63,966 nucleotides of DNA from Euryarchaeota archaeon TMED192. GTDB taxonomy: Archaea > Thermoplasmatota > Poseidoniia > Poseidoniales > Thalassarchaeaceae. Below, one piece after another: positions 8,989 to 16,400 of this stretch. The stretch is from the NCBI GenBank assembly GCA_002170775.2, contig NHIP02000002.1:44743-108708 (forward strand), written 5' to 3'. A program made the translations under genes and the position numbers. How positions within the stretch are numbered: the stretch's first letter is position 1; each line of letters begins with the position of its first letter. The notes below the pieces were generated by a model. It ran no database searches. It saw only the letters and a list, made by a program, of their open reading frames with translations, and was not told where the DNA came from.

Positions 8989-10002
8989 TCATCTCCTGTT
9001 TGTCCACGGCATGATTATCGTTTTGGCCACGTGCCAAGCGATTCCGGGGTTCTCCCTGAGTCTTCTCATGCTGTATTCGTACCACTGCTTTCCATAGGGC
9101 AGGTATACTCGAGTCAGATGCCCATCAGAAGCAAGTCGCCTTCTTACGTCCCCCCTGACCCCTAGTAAGAACTGAAACTCGTATCCGCCGCCTTTCCCTG
9201 GTTTGGCCGCTGGTGCGGGGTTTCTTGGATCTGGTTTTTCAGGCATTATATCCCTAGATTGAAGAGATTGCAAAGCTGCGTTGATTATCGGATGGTCATG
9301 AGATGCGATACCCACATACATTCCAAGATCTAATGCTGTCTCGACGGCATCCTTTGTGGCGTTCACGATGTCCGAATAGCCCGTATATGCGATGTCTGAC
9401 GATTCAAGATATATGCCTTTACAGATTCTGACGTCGGCGTATTCGCCCATCGTCTCAGATATACGCGAGAGATCTTCTTTTGTTCTGAATAATCTCCCTT
9501 GGAGGACTACCCCTACGTTGAGGTGTCCTTCCGAATACAGGTCCTCCATAATATTCAGAGTTGATTCGGTATGGGTGCTATCTTCCATATCAAGTCGGAC
9601 GTATATCTGGTATTCATTCGCCTTGCGAACTATATTGGAAAGAGTCTTCAGAGCATATCCATAATCTAGGTCGAGGCCAAAGGCGGTTGGTTTCAAAGAA
9701 ACATGGGCATCTAGGCCGGAACGGCTTATTGCCTCTATAAGTTGATTATATTCTTCAATGAATGGCTTAGTCCCTTCCAATGTGGAAATATCTTCTCCGA
9801 GGACGTCTACAGTGAATGAAGTGTTCTCAGATGACATCTCCCGCATGACTCTGAGAGCATCCTCCAACTCTGACCCAGCAACATAACGTCTGGAAATGAA
9901 TCGTATGAATGCCCTAGGGGTAATCGGCATGAATGCCATGATGGCCCGGCCGAACAAGTTCATGATTCGGCTCATCCGAATAGGCACTTGACGATTACTC
10001 AA
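8989..10002 (-). CDS. Proline dehydrogenase
   Basis: This 337-residue protein is a monofunctional FAD-dependent proline dehydrogenase, which oxidises L-proline to 1-pyrroline-5-carboxylate and passes electrons to the quinone pool. Family hallmarks include DAHVSLKPTAFGLD, VRLDMEDS, VRICKGIYLE, the active-site segment YEFQFLLGVRGD, and the C-terminal YLPYGKQWYEYSMRRLRE that binds the substrate carboxylate. Length fits PRODH proteins that are not fused to P5C dehydrogenase. Its start overlaps the end of dtdA by 8 nt, so both are probably on one transcript. The partner enzyme P5C dehydrogenase is at 60377-62023, and glutamate dehydrogenase at 20737-22089. Confidence 0.93.
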   Translation of the reverse strand: MSNRQVPIRMSRIMNLFGRAIMAFMPITPRAFIRFISRRYVAGSELEDALRVMREMSSENTSFTVDVLGEDISTLEGTKPFIEEYNQLIEAISRSGLDAHVSLKPTAFGLDLDYGYALKTLSNIVRKANEYQIYVRLDMEDSTHTESTLNIMEDLYSEGHLNVGVVLQGRLFRTKEDLSRISETMGEYADVRICKGIYLESSDIAYTGYSDIVNATKDAVETALDLGMYVGIASHDHPIINAALQSLQSRDIMPEKPDPRNPAPAAKPGKGGGYEFQFLLGVRGDVRRRLASDGHLTRVYLPYGKQWYEYSMRRLRENPGIAWHVAKTIIMPWTNRR

Positions 10003-10906
10003 TAGTCAAGAGTTGTTTACCACGAACCACATCTACATCGAAGGTGCCAAGTTTAGCGATAATGTAATTCCTAAGATCTGAATTCATAGACTTTCGATCT
10101 AGATGTGCTATCACTTGTGCCTTTGGACGAGCCACCCTCATGGACAGAATGGCTGCTCGGAGAACCTTGTCAAAATTATCGAGAGACGCATCCTCATCGG
10201 TATCAGGCAGCGAGTATGATGGAAGTATGTGCCCTACAAGTTCATTTGATCTGATTAGTATGTCTCTGTGTCGAGGTGCGTAGTGCCCACCCCCTATACA
10301 TAGAATCCAACGTTTCCTCGGATCCGGCGCCTTACTGGAGAGGTTTTCAGTGATGATTTCAGCCCATATAGAGGCTAAGTTCGAGTCGGTCCATTCTTTG
10401 TCTGAGGATCCGATTTCAACATACATGGTCGGGAGGGACATTACTGGTCCGTGATGTGTCGCCTCCAATGTCAAATCGAATTTGGATAAATTAGGCTCCA
10501 GAGCACCTTTCCGGACTATAGCTCTGAGAAAAGAGGCCATGCGTGGGTTCGGGGGTACAAGCGTACCATACACTCCCCCTGATCTTCCTTCTTCGCCCAT
10601 TTCTTGACCGGTTGGGACGCCTATCGGATGAACGGTCATAGCAGGGACTTCTGAACTCGAAACGTGCTTTGAGAGGACTATGATATCGTCGATATTCTTG
10701 TTGATCAAATCCATGTGTAACTTGCCAATGTTATCGCTTCTGACATGTATCTCATTGACAAGGAGCATGTGAACGTCTATTTTTGTGTTGATTAGCAAAT
10801 CCCCCAGAGGAGAGGGGGCCGATTCCCACGTATGCGACTCAACCATGGCCTGGTGAAGTGTCAATGAAGCAGAATCTGCCTTGGACGCCAAAATTAGGGT
10901 CGTCAT
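9995..10906 (-). CDS. dtdA: D-aminoacyl-tRNA deacylase (archaeal type)
   Basis: DtdA removes D-amino acids wrongly attached to tRNA, protecting translation. The 303-residue product has the family signature motifs ILASKADSAS at the start, SKHVSSSEVPAMTVHPIG, FDLTLEATHHGP, and CIGGGHYAPRH, which contains metal-binding histidines. The ATG at 10906 matches the usual N-terminus of the family; ATGs at 10918 and 11014 would add unaligned residues. A TATA-like TAATTA lies upstream at 10936-10942, shared with the divergent gene. Proline dehydrogenase follows with an 8-nt overlap. Confidence 0.92.
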   Translation of the reverse strand: MTTLILASKADSASLTLHQAMVESHTWESAPSPLGDLLINTKIDVHMLLVNEIHVRSDNIGKLHMDLINKNIDDIIVLSKHVSSSEVPAMTVHPIGVPTGQEMGEEGRSGGVYGTLVPPNPRMASFLRAIVRKGALEPNLSKFDLTLEATHHGPVMSLPTMYVEIGSSDKEWTDSNLASIWAEIITENLSSKAPDPRKRWILCIGGGHYAPRHRDILIRSNELVGHILPSYSLPDTDEDASLDNFDKVLRAAILSMRVARPKAQVIAHLDRKSMNSDLRNYIIAKLGTFDVDVVRGKQLLTIE

Positions 10907-10935
10907 CAATATGGGCATGCTGTTTCGTGTATTAG

Positions 10936-10942
10936 TAATTAA
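10936..10942. promoter_or_regulatory. Symmetric TATA-like box between divergent genes
   Basis: TAATTAA lies 30-36 nt upstream of dtdA (10906, minus) and 31-37 nt upstream of the gene at 10973 (plus). Being nearly symmetric, it could serve as the TATA element for both, giving almost leaderless messages in each direction. Position and base content are the only evidence. Confidence 0.4.
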
Positions 10943-10972
10943 GCGCAGGTTGAACTGCCTCCACCTCGACGC

Positions 10973-11914
10973 ATGTGCATGCTGCCAGTCACGCCTCTGC
11001 GCGTACACGACCATCAGGATGCTTCCATAGTGGTGGGGACGGACGGGGGTTTGATTGGGTTGAACAAAAAGGGACAGGTTACAGATGTTCTCCGACCAAT
11101 GTCGAATCCAATATCGTCATCGGTTCTTCTTGATGGGCACCTTATTGCATCATGGAACCTGTATGATGTTGATGCGGCATCGTACATGGGGCTAATCCCT
11201 ACAAAATTCTTTGTTGATTTCAGAGGGACTTCTGAAATGAGTCGCGAAAGAGATGTGGGTGAAGGGCCTGAAGGCGCCACCTGGTGGAGGAAGCTCGAAG
11301 GAACGGTTGAGTCGATGGGCGGGGCAGAGAACCAATTCGTGTTCGCTATAACTGGCATGGGGATATACTCAATGGACTTCAAAACAGATGATGATGTAGC
11401 AAGTGTGAGTGAATTCTGGAGGGTTCATTACCCGACATGGTCTCTATCTTCCGGGTCGGAAATCCGGGATCGTATTGCATCGATATTGATTACCGAATCA
11501 GGAGTATTGTTGCTATCAGAGGGAGGGGAATGGATCTTATTATCTGCTGAAAAGGGTGATGAATTGGACAGAGGTTTTCTTAATCTCCGGAATCCGGTCT
11601 ATCGTGCTGTGCACTCGAATGGATTTGGAACCATGGTCATGACGCGTGGCAGGGAGATCGCGCTAATGGATTGTAATCGGAGCCGGATTGACCGTATAAG
11701 AAAAATTCCTGGTCCCGTGCTTGACGCTCATGCTGATGGCAGGGAGTGGAAATGGACAGGATGGCGTCACGATGGCTCATTCAAGAATGGTCAATTGGTA
11801 ATCCGAATGAGATCAGAAATAGGGGTTGGCATGCTAGGAGTGGACAGATGCATATGCAACGACGGCGCTATCGACCGATGGGAAGGTTATTCCTCTGAAT
11901 CGGAAGTGGTGTAG
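10973..11914 (+). CDS. Unknown protein, possibly beta-propeller
   Basis: The product is 313 residues with no signal peptide or membrane helix, so it is probably cytoplasmic. It is rich in short beta-strand phrases ending in G or D with spaced tryptophans ([56 protein letters not shown]). This pattern suggests a WD40- or PQQ-like propeller. No family is recognised and no catalytic motif is seen. It is divergent from dtdA and overlaps the end of rps27ae by 28 nt on the opposite strand. Basic segments ([10 protein letters not shown]) near the C-terminal third may hint at nucleic acid contact; that is weak. Confidence 0.7.
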   Translation: MCMLPVTPLRVHDHQDASIVVGTDGGLIGLNKKGQVTDVLRPMSNPISSSVLLDGHLIASWNLYDVDAASYMGLIPTKFFVDFRGTSEMSRERDVGEGPEGATWWRKLEGTVESMGGAENQFVFAITGMGIYSMDFKTDDDVASVSEFWRVHYPTWSLSSGSEIRDRIASILITESGVLLLSEGGEWILLSAEKGDELDRGFLNLRNPVYRAVHSNGFGTMVMTRGREIALMDCNRSRIDRIRKIPGPVLDAHADGREWKWTGWRHDGSFKNGQLVIRMRSEIGVGMLGVDRCICNDGAIDRWEGYSSESEVV

Positions 11915-12072
11915 CCACACTTTCCGCATGACCACCTGTCTGAGTGGCGAGCTAAGAAGATGCCCTCGCCACAAGAAGGGTGTGGACAAAAGGGTGCTTT
12001 TCTAACTAGCTTCCCTCCATCAATGGAGTACTTACTGTGCCTTGAATTTGGATTTGGTTTACCGTCTGACAT
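11887..12072 (-). CDS. rps27ae: Ribosomal protein S27Ae
   Basis: This 61-residue small-subunit protein has the conserved core [17 protein letters not shown] and [11 protein letters not shown]. The zinc ligands are Cys29, Cys34, Cys49 and Cys52. The first pair is spaced C-x4-C (CPHPSC) where most archaeal homologues have C-x2-C. It is the last gene of the rpo7-spt4-rps24e-rps27ae cluster, 5 nt after rps24e. Its last codons overlap the end of the convergent gene at 10973-11914. Confidence 0.95.
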   Translation of the reverse strand: MSDGKPNPNSRHSKYSIDGGKLVRKAPFCPHPSCGEGIFLARHSDRWSCGKCGYTTSDSEE

Positions 12073-12077
12073 GATAT

Positions 12078-12392
12078 CTACTCCGTTGATTCCTCAGACT
12101 CAGATGGTGATTCTCCGAACAGGTCTTTGTGCCTTGCACTTACGTAGCCAGGTTCCATAGATGCAGACTCAGCACTCGAGTAAATTAGTGCAATGCCTTC
12201 TGTACGACCCTTTCCGAAAACGGTCCTAACATCCTTGATGTATGTGAGCTCCTTCTTCGCATTTGGCTCAGATTTTGCAGCCGCTTCCACCATCTCTTTT
12301 CTGGTCGGAGTTGCTTTCCCTTCATGATTCCAAACAAATCTCATCTCAACCCGATTAAGCAAAGGATTGTCTTTCCTATCAATGATTTCCAT
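12078..12392 (-). CDS. rps24e: Ribosomal protein S24e
   Basis: This 104-residue small-subunit protein shows the family pattern [19 protein letters not shown] near the N-terminus, then [12 protein letters not shown] and [17 protein letters not shown]. The acidic C-terminal tail ([10 protein letters not shown]) is typical of halophilic or marine euryarchaea. It lies 9 nt after spt4 in the conserved archaeal rpo7-spt4-rps24e-rps27ae order. Confidence 0.96.
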   Translation of the reverse strand: MEIIDRKDNPLLNRVEMRFVWNHEGKATPTRKEMVEAAAKSEPNAKKELTYIKDVRTVFGKGRTEGIALIYSSAESASMEPGYVSARHKDLFGESPSESEESTE

Positions 12393-12401
12393 ACGAATAC
12401 C

Positions 12402-12626
12402 TCAGCGAATATTGACTTTCAGAGCATAGGCCCCGGAAGCAGTAACATTGAGTCGGCGTGCGACTTCAGATCTAGATGGGTCGAGTATGATGACGTACCC
12501 TTGCCAATCAGTTGTGACAGGGGCGTTTGGACAGGACATGCATTGAACTGGATCATTCTTTTTCTCGGGATCCGGGAGAATGCGATTGCACTCGCCGCAA
12601 GCGAATGGTTGCTTTGGCATGTTCAC
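12402..12626 (-). CDS. spt4: Transcription elongation factor Spt4 (RpoE'')
   Basis: The product is 74 residues. It has a zinc ribbon with pairs CGEC and CMSC, then the very conserved GYVIILDPSRSEVARRLN segment that contacts Spt5. With Spt5 it forms the processivity factor of archaeal RNA polymerase. The start ATG overlaps the stop of rpo7 by 4 nt (ATGA arrangement), indicating translational coupling. Spt5 is not in the window. Confidence 0.96.
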   Translation of the reverse strand: MNMPKQPFACGECNRILPDPEKKNDPVQCMSCPNAPVTTDWQGYVIILDPSRSEVARRLNVTASGAYALKVNIR

Positions 12627-13171
12627 TCATCCCCCTCAATCCACTGATGTGCTCCAAGACCAGCCATCTTGCAGTTGAGTCCTATTTTGCTTGAACGAGG
12701 GTCGTTCTGATTAATCGCCTTGGATACAATTCTAGACCTTACATTCGTCCCAACTTCTATGAGTTTGCCAGATTTCGCACCCTCTATTCTTCTTTCAGCT
12801 GGATTCACATTAATCGGCTCATCCAGAATCTGCGACTTGTGAAGGAGTGCCTCTATGGGTCCTATCCTGACGAACGCCCCGTACTCAGATATCTCTGAGA
12901 CTGCTCCATCAACTATCTCATTTGTCTCCATCGTGAACAGAAGAGCCCGAAACCTCACCCTCTGGTAGATAGCGCCATCACCGTGGATAATCTTCCCACG
13001 GCCAAGGGTCTCATGATCGAAAGTTAGCAATACATAGTTCTCATCTTCATCGAATTGTCCCTCAAATGCCTGGTGAGCGAGCTCATCAATGTGTTCCTCT
13101 AGCTTCCGCCCTCGACGGATATACTCTGCAGGGATACGAATGGTATCTTCCTTGGTAATTAGGGTGTACAT
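12623..13171 (-). CDS. rpo7: RNA polymerase subunit Rpo7 (RpoE')
   Basis: This 182-residue protein is the Rpo7 subunit of the polymerase stalk; with Rpo4 it binds nascent RNA and helps open the promoter. The N-terminal RNP-like domain is recognisable (YTLITKEDTIRIPAEYI, GKIIHGDGAIYQRVRFRALLF). It is followed by an S1/OB domain (EIVDGAVSEISEYGAFVRIGPIEALLHKSQI). It heads the cluster with spt4, rps24e and rps27ae. No TATA-like box lies at -27 from this start; the upstream 229 bp is described separately. Confidence 0.96.
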   Translation of the reverse strand: MYTLITKEDTIRIPAEYIRRGRKLEEHIDELAHQAFEGQFDEDENYVLLTFDHETLGRGKIIHGDGAIYQRVRFRALLFTMETNEIVDGAVSEISEYGAFVRIGPIEALLHKSQILDEPINVNPAERRIEGAKSGKLIEVGTNVRSRIVSKAINQNDPRSSKIGLNCKMAGLGAHQWIEGDE

Positions 13172-13400
13172 AGTTCCACGTCCGCTTGTCGGGACGCTCC
13201 TCGGCCTAGGCCGCCGGAAGGTTCCCGTCCTTCACAGGCGCAGCCTCTGGAGAAGATCCCGATGTCCGGGCGGAACCGGCGGGGGCTATAAGCGCGATGG
13301 ATATTATGTGGTTTCCGTTGTTATGTTGATGAGCATCAATCGTGACATAGGCCGATCGACTTGGGCGAACGTTCAAGATGGCTGCGAATCGGTTTGACAC
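13172..13400. other. Intergenic region upstream of rpo7, with palindrome
   Basis: These 229 bp separate the divergent rpo7 and the 1902-residue surface protein gene. They contain a perfect 12-bp palindrome CGGCCTAGGCCG (13202-13213) just before rpo7, a TATAAG at 13288-13293 on the plus strand, and ATAATATC on the minus strand near 13299-13306. The latter would give rpo7 a leader of about 100 nt. A 64-codon frame on the minus strand (GTG at 13400) is not convincing as a gene. Confidence 0.5.
13202..13213. repeat. Perfect 12-bp palindrome upstream of rpo7
   Basis: CGGCCTAGGCCG is a perfect inverted repeat ending about 30 nt before the rpo7 start codon. It could be a protein-binding site or form a small hairpin in the rpo7 leader. 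GC-rich palindromes of this size can also arise by chance. Confidence 0.45.
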
Positions 13401-16400
13401 GTGGATATCAGGGGCGCTGGTTTTCGACCTAGTGCTAAAGCCGTGCTAGTTGTCATACTTCTTCAAGCGTCATTGATGCTGCCATTGACCGAGAGAAGTT
13501 TGGAATCAATCACTCCATTAGGGGATGAGAAGGCCATTTCGCCTCTTGAAAGCCCCCCGTGGTACAACTATCCTGAATTGCCTGTTTGGGAACAATTCGG
13601 GCAGAATCCAAATCGATTGCCGGTTACTGCAAGCCATGGCCCAGATGGTGGTTCAGTAGGCGGAGACCCAGGGGCTGCACAGAAACTTGACTCCATTACA
13701 AATCCCGTGCTTGACTGGACATATGGCTCATACTCTTTGGGCAATGATGCCCTGAGTACTCCAATCGCCAGTCTTGAAAATCAGATAACCGTAGAGGCTG
13801 GTGCGGAAGATCGCTGTGGCGGCGACTCTCTATTTGCATTCATTGTTCAACAAGACTCGAATGATCACTCTCACTTGAGAATCATCGAGGGAGAGGATGC
13901 TGAAATTGCATGGTCAGTCGATCTTGGCGCTGCAGAACTAGTCAAGAGCAGCCCAGTGTTGACGGATATCAATCAAGATGGTATGCTTGAGGTGTTGGTA
14001 GCATACGATGCGTCGGGTTCGTTAATTTTGAAGGCATATAGCCCACTCCTCGAGTGTGGGATTACTGGTTGGTCTCCAAGCGGCACGCACACAGACGAAT
14101 TACTTTGGACGTGGTCTGACTCGGATCTTGCAATAAGTAGGCCGAGTCCCTCCCCCTCTGTCTCAATCTCCGGCCACCGGCCAACCACTCAGGTCCTTCT
14201 GGCTGACGTCGATACTGATGAATTGCATGAAGCGATTATCGCCGTCTGGAATGAGGCTGAAGAAAGAATTGAGGTCATTGCATTGAATCTCGAGATGTCT
14301 GCTCCATCGGACCCATTATGGACAGCCGTTCTAGATCAAGGTACTCACCCATCGGACCCGGCTTATGTTCAAACTGATTCGAACACGGGGTATGTCCTAA
14401 TCACAACGACGGATTCATCCACGGGAGCAATATGGCTCTGGAAGTTAGATGGATCTAATGGAAACGAAGCCTGGTCTCCTAGAACAATGAGTAATACTGA
14501 TGGCGACACCAATGTTCCACATCTCAGACTCCCTGGCCCCGTACTATCAAATTTAGACTCGGACTCTGCATTGGAAGTCATAGTCACCATACCAACAGAT
14601 CTCGGTGGGACAGGAAATGCAGATGGAGCGGAATTCCGTGCTCTTGAGGTGACTGACGGCCAGACAGAACTGTGGTCCGTCAATGCAATTGACGGGTATG
14701 CAGATGCGCCGCCGCTTCCAGTGGATACAGATCATGACGGCATATTCGACCATCTCTGCTGGGTGACTTGGACCATGACCAGCGAAAGCTTCACTCAAGA
14801 ACGATCAGGATTTACGGGATGTCATGACGTCAATCAAACAATTCCAGCACTCGAATGGTCTCGAAATCTCGATTTAGTCAATTCAGAAGGAGTGCTCAAT
14901 GACGAGATTGCGGTGGCGCCGCCGGCAGTAATGGATATCAACAACAATGGTCCCCCCGAGTTAATTATTGCTTTTGGGAGGGGACTTCACGCATTCGATG
15001 GTGCTAGTGGTTCGCCGAGTGGTGCGGATTCTAATTGGTCTGAGCCGATAGAAGTCCCCCATAGAACTTGGTCAGAAGTGGTTTTTGCAGACATGAACGG
15101 GGATGCGACATATGATGCGGTCTTGGGAACTGTCTCAGTGTCTGAAGGGAATATAGACATCCGCCCACTTAACGATGGGAGGAGCATCATATTCGATCCG
15201 TCAGAACCCGATCCAGGAGAAGATATCTACATCACCGCGTTCTATGAAAACTCAGGCAACATGCCATCGGATGAAAGCGTAGATGCGATCCTATATGCAA
15301 ATGGGATAGAGATTGCCAGACATCGTGCAGAACCTATGGACCCCACAGCCCCGACAGGAGAAGGCTCCGATGCATCATTTCAGGCCACGTGGTCAGGAGG
15401 ACTTGGGAATCATGCATTCAGATTGGTTCTTGATCCCGATCGCAACCTTTCCCAGAGTCGGACAGACAATGACATTTTCGAGACAACACTGTCGATAGTT
15501 CCAGCGCACAATGCCTCAATACTAATTCCATCGGCCCCTACCAGAGTCGACCCGGGTGGCTCATCAGAAGTATCGCCCACAGTCATTTCAACAGGTCGTG
15601 ATGAGGGTGTGTGGACACTCACAGTTGATGGCGATGGGCTTCCTGAAGGCTGGTCATGGACCGACCAAACCCCTGGGGGCCTCGAAGGTGTTCTGATAGA
15701 GTCGGGAACATACTGGAGTCCAGTCATCCACATATCAGCTCCAGAATCAGCTACAGGAGATGCAGAAGGACATCTCGCGTTGTCATTGACTCTAGATTCC
15801 GATACGCAGGTAGAGATTTCAGCCATACTACCTGTCGAAGCGAATCGAACACGCGGGCTGTCGGTCCTCGGGCCCGAAGGATTGCCCATGTCGCAAGGTT
15901 TCGGTTTTTCAGGCGGTAGTGCTGTGGCCTGGATATTGGTTGAAAATCTGGGTAATGCGGTTGAAGATCAGGTACTGCTTTCTTGGGCGTCTACGGAATG
16001 GGGCGATGATCTCAGACTACAAGACCCTTCGACTGAGGAAGAGATGATTGTTCTGAATCTTGAACCCTACTCGGAGACTGAAATACATGCAGTACTTGAC
16101 GTGCCAGTTGGTGCCGCTCAGGGGGAAAATGTCTCCACCACATTACAACTATGCATAGGCCAGGGAGATGAGCAAACGTGTGACAGCATAGATCTGACGT
16201 TCACTTCCGCAATGATCGTAGTTGAACCACCCCATAGGAGAATGATTCCAGGCACGGCAAACTACACTGTGAAGGCCAAATTAGCAAGCGGGGTGACTAG
16301 TCTCAATTGGTCGCTTTCCGATATTGGGATGTCGGCACCCGGGTGGGAATGGACCTCTTCCAATGATGGGGACCTGTCTGTAGACGGGGATAGGATGGAA

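Noticed and set aside
13089-13397. 102-codon plus-strand frame
   Set aside because: It runs antisense into the start of rpo7 and has a composition unlike a protein; a shadow.
13206-13400. 64-codon minus-strand frame upstream of rpo7
   Set aside because: GTG start, no ribosome site, no recognisable protein features, and it fills the only space available for two divergent promoters. Kept as a regulatory region.
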